Assembly: GCF_901875305.1 (NCBI RefSeq)
Contig: NZ_CABFLY010000008.1
Span: forward strand, 10,410 to 74,409
DNA: 64,000 nucleotides
From: Rothia mucilaginosa
Lineage (GTDB): Bacteria; Actinomycetota; Actinomycetes; Actinomycetales; Micrococcaceae
Reading direction: 5' to 3'
Part shown: positions 1-7,023 of the stretch, piece after piece
Layout of the letters: the number at the start of each line of letters is the position of its first letter
How positions within the stretch are numbered: the first letter of the stretch is position 1
Program-made: the position numbers and the translations under genes
Notes under the pieces: generated by a model
Database searches by the model: none
The model's input: only the letters and a program-made list of their open reading frames with translations
What the model was told of the DNA's origin: nothing

Positions 1-228
1 GAACTGAGGAACGTCATCTGAGACAAAGCTGCCGGGGGAGAGCTCCATCGAATGAACGAGGAACCACTTCTGCCAGGGGTGGAGAGTACGTCCTAGCGCG
101 CGCTCAGCAAATTCAATGGCTTCGAATCCGAGGCTGGTCTCGGGGGTGAGCTTGCGTAGCGGGCGAGTCCAGAGGCGGGGAACGGTGGAGCCTTTAAGCG
201 GGGCGCTTTCTCTTGCTGAGGATTTCAT
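1..228 (-). CDS. Phage terminase large subunit, N-terminal part (cut by window edge)
   Basis: The first 76 codons of a leftward gene continue off the left edge. The start is the ATG at 228, which overlaps the end of the small-subunit gene by 35 nt in another frame. The visible N-terminus contains a segment reading LGRTLHPWQKWFLVHSMEL (residues 45-63), the conserved lead-in to the ATPase domain in large terminases of many actinobacteriophages. Known role: the large subunit is the ATP-driven motor and nuclease that cuts and packages phage DNA into the prohead. The Walker motifs lie outside the window, so the family call rests on this segment and on the neighbouring small-subunit and HNH genes. 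Confidence 0.72.
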   Translation of the reverse strand, partial: MKSSARESAPLKGSTVPRLWTRPLRKLTPETSLGFEAIEFAERALGRTLHPWQKWFLVHSMELSPGSFVSDDVPQF

Positions 229-535
229 CAACAACATCCACCTTCGCGTCCTTGGTAGCCATTTCGCCGCGGGAGACAGGAGTTAGCCCCAGCGCGGTGA
301 GGGTGCGGTTGAGGTTAGGACCGGCAATGTTGAGGCACTTGAGCCAGACATCCCAGGTTCCGTTTTCGATGCAATCGTCCCAGGTCTCATCGAGGGTGCG
401 TGCGTATTCGATTGCAAGGGCGCTGGCGGCGACGTCCATGTCCTTGATGACGCCTGCAGCTTCTGCTTCTTCGATAGCTTCTTTGACCAGCGGCGCAAGG
501 TAGACGCGGGAGGTTACATCGTCCAAATCGAGCAT
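194..535 (-). CDS. Probable phage terminase small subunit
   Basis: A 113-residue, largely helical protein with no cysteines. Composition, length and the position directly upstream of the large-subunit gene fit P27-like terminase small subunits, which recognise the packaging site and load the large subunit. The C-terminus is basic (SKRKRPA). The start codon has only a weak purine-rich site. The upstream DNA (540-600) holds two near-copies of a CGCATTTCTTTACAC-like motif, possibly regulatory. The assignment comes mainly from gene order; no diagnostic catalytic residue is expected. Confidence 0.6.
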   Translation of the reverse strand: MLDLDDVTSRVYLAPLVKEAIEEAEAAGVIKDMDVAASALAIEYARTLDETWDDCIENGTWDVWLKCLNIAGPNLNRTLTALGLTPVSRGEMATKDAKVDVVDEILSKRKRPA

Positions 536-698
536 GTAATTTCTCGCATTTCTTTACACATAAACGCATTTCTTTTTACACGGGCTATAATCGCGCGCGC
601 GTCCCCCGGTTATCTTGGCGGGGGGAGAGGAAGAGAGCCCCCAGGAATGTTCCGCGGTGAGGGAGGTTTATTTTCTGACCGCCCCTACCCCTGTACGG

Positions 699-1013
699 CT
701 AGACGTGCCAGCGGCGGGACGGGATACCAATCTTGTTGATTGCTTTCTTGTTACCCCTGTTTCGGTTGCACTCTCTGTGGGAGGCTCTGAAGTTTGCGGG
801 GTCTTTGACGAGCTCGGGGTGAGTAGACACGGGGTGCAGGTGGTCGAGCTCGAAAGCTTCGTCGTTCACTGTTCCGTCATCATCTCGCCACGGTAGTGAG
901 TAGTCGATGCTCTGGCCACAGAGCCAGCACGGCGTGCCGTCGGCGGCGCACTGCTCAAAGAATCGCTGGCGGAGTCGCCAGTAGTCTCTGCCACTGCGTA
1001 GGTTTGTAGCCAT
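699..1013 (-). CDS. HNH endonuclease
   Basis: A 104-residue protein with a zinc-type HNH fold: CWLC near residue 29, then ELDHLHPVS (residues 55-63), then NFRASHRECNRNRGNK (residues 74-89). The DH dyad and the later H and N supply the metal and catalytic positions of the family. The start ATG at 1013 follows AGGAG with a 7-nt spacer. In many cos-type phages an HNH protein sits beside the terminase and is needed for specific cleavage at cos during packaging. The position here, immediately upstream of both terminase subunits, supports that role by inference. Confidence 0.85.
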   Translation of the reverse strand: MATNLRSGRDYWRLRQRFFEQCAADGTPCWLCGQSIDYSLPWRDDDGTVNDEAFELDHLHPVSTHPELVKDPANFRASHRECNRNRGNKKAINKIGIPSRRWHV

Positions 1014-1053
1014 GTGTCATCTCCTGTGCGAGTGGGTTGATGCCAGGGACAGC

Positions 1054-1088
1054 AAAGCCCCCGGCACCTGACGGATACCGGGGGCTTT
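1054..1088 (-). terminator. Hairpin closing the phage replication operon
   Basis: Arms AAAGCCCCCGG (1054-1064) and CCGGGGGCTTT (1078-1088) pair perfectly with a 13-nt loop. The hairpin lies between the end of the zinc-ribbon gene (1113) and the start of the HNH gene (1013). It probably separates the replication block from the packaging block on the leftward transcript. The downstream T run is short. Confidence 0.6.
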
Positions 1089-1104
1089 GGGCACAGCTGT
1101 GCCC
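1089..1104. promoter_or_regulatory. Perfect 16-bp palindrome beside the terminator
   Basis: GGGCACAGCTGTGCCC is self-complementary without a loop and abuts the hairpin at 1054-1088. It sits between the zinc-ribbon gene and the HNH gene. A protein-binding site or an extension of the terminator are both possible; nothing in the sequence decides between them. Confidence 0.35.
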
Positions 1105-1112
1105 GATAGCTT

Positions 1113-1715
1113 TTATTTTACTAAAGATTCTCCAGCTTGCAAGTGGGCGAGGCGCTTGATTGCGTCGAAGCCCGTCTCAGTCCAGCCGCAGGCTCCGCAG
1201 CACGTCATGACTCGGGTTGACGGCTGTTCTTCTGGACGGACGATGATGGCGAGCGCGGCGTCTACTTTGGTTGTGCCGTCGGTGAGTTGGCGGGTGTGGG
1301 TTGCTTTCTTGCATCGGGGGCAGGGGGTGTTGTGGAGGTGGACGGTGGTGTGGTTGAGGGTTCGGATGCGTCGTGTCCAGTCTGCGGCGTAGATGGTGGC
1401 GACGGTTCTGTTCTCGGCGATTGCCCATTCTCGGACGGCCTGCTTGAGGCTTGGGTTGGGGGTGGTGGTGTACGGGGCGGTGCGGTTGCGGATGTCGTGT
1501 TCGAGTTCGATTGCGTCGAGGTTGCAGATTGCGCCGGTGTTTTTGTTTTTGCCGCTGCGGCCTGTGCCGTTCCTGTCGGTGACTGCGATGCGGAGTTGGT
1601 CGAGGAGGGGCATTTCTTGGATGACGGTTGTGGTGCCGTCGTCGAGTTTGCGGATGCGGGGGGTGCCATCGCAGAGGGCGGTGATCATGCTTTCGAGTGT
1701 TGGGGTGGGGTGCAT
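1113..1715 (-). CDS. Phage protein with C-terminal zinc ribbon, function unknown
   Basis: A 200-residue protein. The C-terminal part carries CPRC (about residue 132) and a second knuckle CCGACG (about residue 171), a typical two-knuckle zinc ribbon. The N-terminal part starts with a helix, then a basic and polar stretch (TDRNGTGRSGKNKNTG). Proteins of this layout are common and unassigned in actinophage replication regions; this is the basis for calling it a phage gene. The start ATG at 1715 follows CAGGAG with a 6-nt spacer. It is the last gene before the hairpin at 1054-1088. A DNA-binding role is possible but unproven. Confidence 0.55.
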   Translation of the reverse strand: MHPTPTLESMITALCDGTPRIRKLDDGTTTVIQEMPLLDQLRIAVTDRNGTGRSGKNKNTGAICNLDAIELEHDIRNRTAPYTTTPNPSLKQAVREWAIAENRTVATIYAADWTRRIRTLNHTTVHLHNTPCPRCKKATHTRQLTDGTTKVDAALAIIVRPEEQPSTRVMTCCGACGWTETGFDAIKRLAHLQAGESLVK

Positions 1716-1785
1716 GGGGTGCTCCTGTGCGTTTGTTGGGTGGCGCGGCGGCTGGTGTGGCCGCCGCGCCGTGGTGTGTGGGGTG

Positions 1786-2019
1786 TTAGTTTTTGATGGT
1801 TTTGTAGGTGTAGTTGGGGAGGGTGGGGTGTTTGGTGGTTAGTTCACTGGATTTGTAGTGGAGGGTGTAGTGTTCCCAGTTGGTGGGGAGGAGCGAGCGG
1901 AGTAGGCGTTCGATTTCGTTGCGGCGGTCTCCTGGGGTGTTGGGGTCGTAGTCGATGGTGGCGCACATGATGGGGTGGTCGGGTGTGGTGTTGGGGTAGA
2001 TGGCGAGGCGTTCTAGCAT
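1786..2019 (-). CDS. Small phage protein, function unknown
   Basis: A 77-residue protein starting MLERLAIYPN. I chose the ATG at 2019 because AAGGAAGG lies 9 nt upstream and the codon overlaps the stop of the preceding gene (ATGCTAG), indicating translational coupling. A longer in-frame extension to 2058 lies entirely inside the upstream gene and is less likely. It shows no recognised motif, cysteine cluster or membrane segment. The middle is charged (GDRRNEIERLLRSLL), so a small helical DNA-metabolism accessory protein is one guess. Confidence 0.5.
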   Translation of the reverse strand: MLERLAIYPNTTPDHPIMCATIDYDPNTPGDRRNEIERLLRSLLPTNWEHYTLHYKSSELTTKHPTLPNYTYKTIKN

Positions 2020-2681
2020 TGTTCGGTTCCTTCCTTGGTGAGGTTTTCGGTTTTCCATTCGAGGTATCGGGCGAGGCGTTCGAGGTCGAGCGCGTGCTTG
2101 ACGGTGTTTTCGTCGGCGGCGGGGTTTGCGATGATGCCTTCGCAGAGGGTGTGTACGTGTGAGGTGACGTAGCGGGCTTGGTCGGCGAGGTTGGTGTTGA
2201 TGTCCTTTCGGGTGGGGGTGTGGTGGGGTTGGGGGGTGAGGATGTCGTCGATGCCGGGGACGGTGTTTGCGGCGAGCGCGGGGGCACTGTCCGTGCCTGC
2301 GGGGCGGGGTGCGGCAGGGGTGGGCTTGTAGCTGGTGGGCACGGGGCCGGCGAGGAGTTCACGTTCGTGTTGCTTGATCCAGGCGGCGGTGTTGAGGCGT
2401 TCGGGTTTATTGTGCTTGAGTCGGGCGTACTTGAGGCGGCGGGTTAGCGCGCTAGTGGGGGCGTAGAGGAGTTTGCTCTTGCCGTCTGCTGCGTATTCGA
2501 TTCGGTTGTTGTCGGGGATTTGGGACTGCAGTGAGTTGCCTCGGTAGCCGGCGGCGCGGGCGATGTCGAGGATGCACCACCAGACGCGGGTGGGGTTGTG
2601 GAGTGCGTCGTGCTGGACGGTGAAGCGGATGGTGTAGCCGTTGTGGGTGGTGGTGCCGGGGAGGTAGGTGTTGGTGTTCAT
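2013..2681 (-). CDS. BRO-N/antirepressor-like phage protein
   Basis: A 222-residue protein. Residues about 30-100 contain VWWCILDIARAAGY followed by a variable stretch and a KLLYAPTSALTRRL segment. This resembles the BRO-N fold of phage antirepressors, which begins with a W-x-x-DIA-x-ALGY motif. The middle is proline-rich (residues 113-160), and the C-terminus is a helical domain ending EQC. The start follows TAAGGAG with a 7-nt spacer. BRO-N proteins bind DNA and can counter repressors, but here the gene sits among replication genes, so its role is uncertain. The domain match is by eye. Confidence 0.45.
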   Translation of the reverse strand: MNTNTYLPGTTTHNGYTIRFTVQHDALHNPTRVWWCILDIARAAGYRGNSLQSQIPDNNRIEYAADGKSKLLYAPTSALTRRLKYARLKHNKPERLNTAAWIKQHERELLAGPVPTSYKPTPAAPRPAGTDSAPALAANTVPGIDDILTPQPHHTPTRKDINTNLADQARYVTSHVHTLCEGIIANPAADENTVKHALDLERLARYLEWKTENLTKEGTEQC

Positions 2682-2692
2682 GGTGTTTCTCC

Positions 2693-3133
2693 TTAGTCGG
2701 TGGTGGGCTCGATGATGATGCGTACGCCCGGGGTGGGGTGGAGCTTATTGGTGTAGTTCTTGGTGGCGATGAGGGTGGTGCATCGTGCGTCGTCGTCGAT
2801 GATGTCGGCGTTGGTGAGGGAGTCGAGTATGGCTCGTGTGAGTTTGTCGACGTCGGGTTTGACGGCGTGGATGCCTGCGCCGTTGGGGCCTCGGTATCGG
2901 GGTCGTTGGGGTGGGGTGAATCTGAAGTCGAGGTAGATGGTGAAGGGGCCGGGGACGCGGCGGCCTGCAGCTTGGGCGGCGAGCGCGGTTTGCAGGGTGT
3001 TGCGCCAGGGTTTGAGCCGCTTGTTGGCTTCGATGAGTCTGGCGCGGCGGCCGTGTCTGATTGCTGTTTTGGAGCCTTGGGGGATTGGGGTTCCTCTGAC
3101 GAAGAAGGTTAGTGGCTCTGGGTGTTCGGTCAT
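2693..3133 (-). CDS. rusA: RusA-family Holliday junction resolvase
   Basis: A 146-residue protein of typical RusA length. It opens with FFVRGTPIPQGSK, has PKRP-like basic positions (PPQRPRY), then the family signature KPDVDKLTRAILDSL (residues 91-105) and DIIDDDARC (residues 109-117), whose aspartates coordinate magnesium. RusA homodimers cut four-way DNA junctions symmetrically. In phages they resolve recombination intermediates or trim branches before packaging. It lies in the replication block, 11 nt downstream of the coiled-coil membrane gene. The start at 3133 follows TAAGGA. Confidence 0.85.
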   Translation of the reverse strand: MTEHPEPLTFFVRGTPIPQGSKTAIRHGRRARLIEANKRLKPWRNTLQTALAAQAAGRRVPGPFTIYLDFRFTPPQRPRYRGPNGAGIHAVKPDVDKLTRAILDSLTNADIIDDDARCTTLIATKNYTNKLHPTPGVRIIIEPTTD

Positions 3134-3143
3134 TGGGGTGTCC

Positions 3144-3497
3144 TTAGTGGAAGAAGCTGCTGATGACGGTGGCGAGGATGATGATGCCGGCGAATGAGAG
3201 GGTGAGACAGATCTGGGTGTTGCGGAGCTTGTCGCTGAGATCGGCGATGCGTTGGTCCTGCCAGTTGGCTCGGCGGTTAGTCTCGAGTCGTGCGTCGTCG
3301 GTTTCCTTGAGCTTTTCGTCGTGTTCCTTGAGGCGGTTGGCGACTGCTTCGGTTGAGGTGTCGTAGGCGGATTCGAGGGTGGTGAGCCGTTGGTTGAGGG
3401 TGGGGGTGTTCTTGGCTTCGGTGATGGCCTGGGTGAGGGCTTCTCCTGCGAGGCGCTTGAGGTCGTTGTAGCTGGTGGGCTGGTCGGGGGTGTTCAT
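3144..3497 (-). CDS. Coiled-coil protein with C-terminal membrane anchor
   Basis: A 117-residue protein. Residues about 30-90 are highly charged and heptad-like (RLTTLES, NRLKEHDEKLKETDD, RIADLSDKLRN). The last 25 residues form one hydrophobic segment (ICLTLSFAGIIILATVISSFF), predicting a tail-anchored protein with a cytoplasmic coiled coil. The protein at 7565-8077 has the same layout. The start follows AAGGAGAAACACC. No holin or spanin signature is visible, and lysis genes normally lie elsewhere. A membrane-linked replication or exclusion role is speculative. Confidence 0.55.
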   Translation of the reverse strand: MNTPDQPTSYNDLKRLAGEALTQAITEAKNTPTLNQRLTTLESAYDTSTEAVANRLKEHDEKLKETDDARLETNRRANWQDQRIADLSDKLRNTQICLTLSFAGIIILATVISSFFH

Positions 3498-3508
3498 GGT
3501 GTTTCTCC

Positions 3509-4021
3509 TTAATGGGTGGTGGGGATGGGTAGGTCGTGGATGCTGTGGGTTGCCATGTAGTGTTTGGCGAGCATGCTGATGAAGTAGTGCTGCAGTTCGT
3601 GGCTGATGTCGAGTGGGCCGGGGCCGAGCTGTGAGTGCGGTGGGATTTTGTGGTTAAACCATGCGCAGCACTCTTCGACGGGGCAGACGATGAAGAGGTT
3701 CCGGAGGTTGTCGGCGCAGTCGAAGAGGTTTTCAACGCCGAGGAAGTCCTCGCCGGCGTTCCATGCGGCGGACGCGGCTTCGAGGCATGCTTCGCCTGCA
3801 TCTACGAGGTGGGTCCACGTTACGGTGTGTTCCTGCTGGTAGTGTTCGAGCGTGGCGACGCGGACATCTCCTGGAGTGGTTCCGCTGGTGATGCGCATGT
3901 AGTTTTTCTGGCAGTCTTCGCAAAACATCTCCGTTGGCTGGGTGAGGTTCTCGAAATTGATGTGGGATATGCGCAGGGCGTTGCAGATTTGTGTGGCTGC
4001 GAGGTGGAATCCGCTGGTCAT
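3509..4021 (-). CDS. Phage protein with paired cysteine motifs, function unknown
   Basis: A 170-residue protein. CEDC near residue 34 and CPVEECC near residue 112 could form a metal site. The rest is helical with aromatic and histidine-rich patches (HELQHYF, KHYMATHSIHD). No membrane segment and no recognised family. It sits immediately downstream of ssb in the replication block; the start at 4021 follows TAGGAG with a 6-nt spacer. The same start-site module (AGGAGTCACCATG) recurs at 6504, which suggests shared ancestry of the ribosome-binding regions. Confidence 0.5.
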   Translation of the reverse strand: MTSGFHLAATQICNALRISHINFENLTQPTEMFCEDCQKNYMRITSGTTPGDVRVATLEHYQQEHTVTWTHLVDAGEACLEAASAAWNAGEDFLGVENLFDCADNLRNLFIVCPVEECCAWFNHKIPPHSQLGPGPLDISHELQHYFISMLAKHYMATHSIHDLPIPTTH

Positions 4022-4040
4022 GGTGACTCCTAAAGGGTGG

Positions 4041-4577
4041 TTAGAACGGGGGCTGGTCGGTGGTGTACGGGGTGGGGTATGCCGGTGCTTGCTGGTATCC
4101 CTGCGGCGAGCGCGGGGCCGCCTGCGGGGCCTGCGGGGTGGGGTGCTGCTGGTATCCGTTGGTGGGCTGTGCTTGGTATCCGTGGGGCGGGTACTGGGTG
4201 GGTACTGGGTGGCGCGGTGCCGGGCGGGCGGCGGGGGAGCCGATGGGTTTGGGGGTGGTGGGTACGATGCCGACGACGGATGCGATGAAGCTGAGCTGGT
4301 GGCCGGGGGTTCCGTCGGTGCGGGTGTAGGTGCGCATTTCTTCGATTCCTCGGATGATGACTCGTGCTCCCTTGGTGAGGTTTTCGGCTACGGCTTCGGC
4401 GTTCTTGTAGGCGGCGACGCGGCGCCAGGTGGTGCTGATGGTCTTGTAGGAGCCGTCGTCGAGTTGGCGGACGCGGTTGTCTGCGACGGAGAAGTTGCAG
4501 ACGGTGCCGCCGCCGGGCAGGTTGTGCAGTTCGATGGTTTCGCCGACGTTGCCGACGATGGTCAGTTCGTTAGACAT
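4041..4577 (-). CDS. ssb: Single-stranded DNA-binding protein
   Basis: A 178-residue SSB. The OB fold covers residues 1-105: ELTIVGNVGETIEL, VCNFSVADNRV, TTWRRVAAYKNAEAVAENLTKG, VIIRGIEEMRTY. Residues 110-172 are a low-complexity Pro/Gln/Tyr/Gly tail, and the protein ends DQPPF, like the acidic-hydrophobic tip (DDDIPF type) through which SSB recruits partner proteins. It coats single-stranded DNA during phage replication and recombination. Its start overlaps the stop of the upstream gene (ATGTCTAA), so the two are probably translationally coupled. Confidence 0.9.
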   Translation of the reverse strand: MSNELTIVGNVGETIELHNLPGGGTVCNFSVADNRVRQLDDGSYKTISTTWRRVAAYKNAEAVAENLTKGARVIIRGIEEMRTYTRTDGTPGHQLSFIASVVGIVPTTPKPIGSPAARPAPRHPVPTQYPPHGYQAQPTNGYQQHPTPQAPQAAPRSPQGYQQAPAYPTPYTTDQPPF

Positions 4578-5073
4578 GGGTGAGGTCCTTTCCGATGGTG
4601 TTTGCGATTGCTTGTACGTTGTGCGCGGCGTTGGCGTTGGTTAGCGCTTTCAGCTGCGGGCGGGGGTATGGGGGGAGTGGCTGGGCGGTTCCTCGGTGGT
4701 GCGGGTCGATTCCTGCGAGGACTCGGTTGTAGCGGTTGATGAGGGCGGTGATGTTGACCCAGTCAGTCTCGCTGTAGACGTCTTCCTTCTCCTCGTTGAT
4801 GAGTGCCAAGAGCCGGTTCAGGGTGCGCTTCTTGTGGGCGAGCGCTTCGTCCTTTGCCTTGAGGCGCTCCCAGGCTTTGGCAATGTCGGGGATTTGGGGG
4901 GCCCCGTAGAGGCGTTCGGCGTAGAGCTCTTTGATGAGGTCGGTGCTGCGCTCTGCGGGGATTTCTCCGACGAAGATGCCTGCAGCGGCTTCTTGCATGG
5001 GGTCGAGGGATTCGACGCGGGTGTCTGTGGCGATGAGTAGTAGCCAGAATTGTCGGAATTCGTCGAGTGTCAT
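4570..5073 (-). CDS. Helical phage protein between initiator and SSB, possible helicase loader
   Basis: A 167-residue, helix-rich protein: an N-terminal LDEFRQFWLLLIATD helix, a central RLKAKDEALAHKKRTLNRLLALINEEKED stretch and a Pro-rich linker before the C-terminus. No motif proves a function. In lambda-like replication modules a helicase loader or adaptor often follows the initiator gene, and this gene lies directly downstream of the initiator with a 12-nt gap. That positional argument is the only support. It overlaps ssb by 8 nt. Confidence 0.4.
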   Translation of the reverse strand: MTLDEFRQFWLLLIATDTRVESLDPMQEAAAGIFVGEIPAERSTDLIKELYAERLYGAPQIPDIAKAWERLKAKDEALAHKKRTLNRLLALINEEKEDVYSETDWVNITALINRYNRVLAGIDPHHRGTAQPLPPYPRPQLKALTNANAAHNVQAIANTIGKDLTHV

Positions 5074-5085
5074 GGGGGTGCTCCT

Positions 5086-5994
5086 TTAGGTGAGGGCGTA
5101 GTAGTTAGTGGTGGGTATCTGGGTTGGGGGTGGGGTCTTTGGGTTGAGGGCGTTGACGGTGCCGGCGGCGCGGCGGGCGAAGCTGCCGGCGGCGGGTTTG
5201 ATCCGGTATGAGTCGGGTTCGTCGAGCCAGTCGTCTTGGTTGAGCCAGGAGGATGCGTGCTTGATGTGCTCCTCAGCGCGGCCGAGGCGGGTGACGTATC
5301 CGCGATAGGCTGCGGCGGCTGTCTTGAGTTGCTCTTCTGTGGCTCCGCGTTTCTTCGCTTTTTCCCAGGCTTTGAACGCTGCGGCTTTGCCTCGGTTGGA
5401 GGGGTAGATTTTCCAGAAGTCTTCGAAGGCTTCGGTGTATTCGCCGAGCGGCCGTTTTTTGGGTTTTGCAGGCTTGGGGGTGGGCTCTGTCTCGGTCAGC
5501 TCGAAGAGCTGACCATGAGTGTTATCTTCCCTTGGTTCTCTTCTATGGTTCTCTTCTATTGTTAGTGTGAAGATTTCTTCATAGGGGGTGTGAAGATTTC
5601 TACATGGGGGGTGTGAAGATTTCTTCATAGGGGGTGTGAAGATTTCTTCATAGGGCTGTGAAGATTTCTTCATAGGGGGTGCAGGCTCCGTCATGGGGAG
5701 TGAAGTCGGCGGCGGGACAGGCTCCGACAGATGAAGAAGGTACCGATTTGAGCCCTGCCCTCCACCCTCGAGTTCCCGGTTAATCCGCGTGATTACTCCC
5801 TTCTCCTCAAGGAGCCCTAACACCGTCCATACGCTCCGGTGATGAAGCCCCGTCATTTCGCCGATTCGTTGCGCCGACGGGAAACACATACCCGTCGTGG
5901 CGTTCATACAGTCGGCGAGCGCCAGCAGAACCACCTTTTCCCGTGGGGTGAGTCCGGTGACTTTCCATGCGGCTAGGATGTGTCCGTAGCTCAT
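5086..5994 (-). CDS. Winged-helix phage replication initiator (lambda O-like layout)
   Basis: A 302-residue protein starting MSYGHILAAW at 5994. The start overlaps the upstream stop as ATGA, so an upstream extension is unlikely. Residues about 15-95 form a helix-turn-helix domain of the initiator type (LTPREKVVLLALADC, FPSAQRIGEMTGLHHRSVWTVLGLLEEKGVI). The middle (about 105-165) is encoded by the iteron array and reads as alternating MKKSS and YEEIFT pieces. The C-terminal domain (about 190-285: FEDFWKIYPSNRGKAAAFKAWEK and a WLNQDDW segment) matches the usual tail of such proteins. Inference: it binds the iterons in its own gene and recruits the helicase machinery. Confidence 0.75.
   Translation of the reverse strand: MSYGHILAAWKVTGLTPREKVVLLALADCMNATTGMCFPSAQRIGEMTGLHHRSVWTVLGLLEEKGVITRINRELEGGGQGSNRYLLHLSEPVPPPTSLPMTEPAPPMKKSSQPYEEIFTPPMKKSSHPPCRNLHTPYEEIFTLTIEENHRREPREDNTHGQLFELTETEPTPKPAKPKKRPLGEYTEAFEDFWKIYPSNRGKAAAFKAWEKAKKRGATEEQLKTAAAAYRGYVTRLGRAEEHIKHASSWLNQDDWLDEPDSYRIKPAAGSFARRAAGTVNALNPKTPPPTQIPTTNYYALT
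5534..5672. repeat. Iteron array and tandem 13-mers inside the initiator gene: probable phage origin
   Basis: Five copies of a 14-bp dyad, TGAAGA-TT-TCTTCA, start at 5568, 5591, 5614, 5637 and 5659, at spacings of 23, 23, 23 and 22 bp; the second copy has one mismatch. Next to them lie two tandem 13-mers, GGTTCTCTTCTAT, at 5534-5546 and 5547-5559. A 23-bp period shifts frame, so the same DNA is translated as MKKSS, YEEIFT and CRNLHT: selection is on DNA, not protein. This is the arrangement of lambda-type origins (iterons within the initiator gene followed by an easily melted region). The function itself is inferred. Confidence 0.7.
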
Positions 5995-6296
5995 GTCAGC
6001 GCTCCGATTCTTTCGATGTCGAGTTCGCACCGGTATTCCGATGCGGAGGGGACGATTTTGAGGAAGGTGACCAGCCCAGCCGCACGCAGCTCTTTGCAGA
6101 GTTTGTTGGCGGTGGGCTGGGAGATGCCCAGGTGTTGGGCGAGGCTGGCGGGGGAGAGGTCGCTGTGCCCGTTGGTGTCTGAGTGGAGGGTGATCCAGTA
6201 GAGGGCTCTGCGGTGGGTTTCGCTCATGCGGCAGTTCTTCTCGTGGTCGAGCCAGGTGGCTTCTGCGAGGGTGCCGAGGATATCGACGTCAAGCAT
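5991..6296 (-). CDS. Small winged-helix DNA-binding protein
   Basis: A 101-residue protein starting MLDVDILGTLAEATW. The ATG at 6296 overlaps the end of the preceding gene by 8 nt; a longer in-frame reading to 6482 only copies that gene in another frame and is rejected. A helix-turn-helix is clear at about residues 45-75 (LSPASLAQHLGISQPTANKLCKELRAAGLV), followed by a short beta wing, as in MarR/GntR-type regulators. Its 3' end overlaps the initiator start (ATGA), so the two are coupled. It may regulate or assist the initiator. Confidence 0.6.
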   Translation of the reverse strand: MLDVDILGTLAEATWLDHEKNCRMSETHRRALYWITLHSDTNGHSDLSPASLAQHLGISQPTANKLCKELRAAGLVTFLKIVPSASEYRCELDIERIGALT

Positions 6297-6504
6297 TGTG
6301 TAGATCCATTCGGCAGAGGTCGCAGGGGGCGCATACGCCGGGTAGTTTCGCTGGGGTGCGCTGCGGGGTGCGGGCGTAGGTGATGAAGTAGCCTGACAGG
6401 TCAATGTCGACGGTCTTGCCGCAGAGAGCGGCGGCGCGGTGTTTACCGTAGGCGGCGGCCTGGACAAGAGTGGCATGCTCAACGATGTGCATGATCTGCC
6501 GCAT
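6289..6504 (-). CDS. Small cysteine-containing phage protein, function unknown
   Basis: A 71-residue protein ending with a compact cysteine cluster (GVCAPCDLCRMDLHNA), which could bind one metal ion. The N-terminal half is helical with histidines (MRQIMHIVEHATL). The start at 6504 follows TAGGAG with a 6-nt spacer, a ribosome-binding module nearly identical to that of the gene at 3509-4021. It belongs to no family I recognise. Confidence 0.45.
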   Translation of the reverse strand: MRQIMHIVEHATLVQAAAYGKHRAAALCGKTVDIDLSGYFITYARTPQRTPAKLPGVCAPCDLCRMDLHNA

Positions 6505-6525
6505 GGTGACTCCTAAAGGGGGTGG

Positions 6526-7023
6526 TTAGTGTTTCTTGGTGAGGCGAGCGCGGCGAGCGCGCAGCCAGGATTGAAGGTGGTGGAGGTTCTCGATGTCTCG
6601 GGGGCTGTCGAGGGTTTTTTCCTCAACGGGGTGGATTCCTGCAGGCGGGTCAGCCGGCAAGTATTGCACGTCTTGTTCCTTGGCTTCCTTGCGAGCTCGA
6701 GCAGCTTTCCGCCTCTTGCAGATGAGGCATCCGTCCGTGTACTCGTCAATGTCTCCGCCGCAGCCCTTGCAGGCCTTCCGCGGCCGGGGGATACCACGCG
6801 AGTCTCCGACCAGGACCCAGTGGTCGTGGCGGTGCGCGCAGGTCTTACACGTCAGGTTCCGTGCAAGGAGCGAGCCTCCGCATCTGCCGCATAAGCCGTA
6901 ACCCGGGGAACGGATGGCGCGCGGGTCCCCAGCACGGCGCCAACGGTTGTGGCGATTCGCGCACGCTTTGCAACCGCGAGTACGTTCCTCTGCAGGCGCC
7001 CCGCAACTGCTACAGGTATCCAT
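6526..7023 (-). CDS. Protein with three tandem zinc-finger repeats, function unknown
   Basis: A 165-residue protein whose first 110 residues hold three repeats of the form CxxCG-x8-CxxCxxRHxxW-x3-GDxRxIxxP: CSSCG...CKACANRHNRW, CGRCGG...CKTCAHRHDHW, and a degenerate CKGCGG...CLICKRRK. Each unit supplies four cysteines, so three zinc ions are likely. The C-terminal third is charged and helical (EEKTLDSPRDIENLHHLQSW) and ends in a basic tail. Repeated Cys4 units with Arg/His flanks suggest nucleic-acid binding. The gene ends just upstream of the 6504 start and overlaps the helix-turn-helix gene by one base. Confidence 0.55.
   Translation of the reverse strand: MDTCSSCGAPAEERTRGCKACANRHNRWRRAGDPRAIRSPGYGLCGRCGGSLLARNLTCKTCAHRHDHWVLVGDSRGIPRPRKACKGCGGDIDEYTDGCLICKRRKAARARKEAKEQDVQYLPADPPAGIHPVEEKTLDSPRDIENLHHLQSWLRARRARLTKKH

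Noticed and set aside
615..896. Plus-strand reading over the HNH gene
   Set aside because: The HNH catalytic residues are on the minus strand; the plus reading has no ribosome-binding site or homology.
5566..5680. CRISPR array
   Set aside because: Repeats are contiguous at 23 bp with no spacers and lie within a coding gene; they fit iterons.
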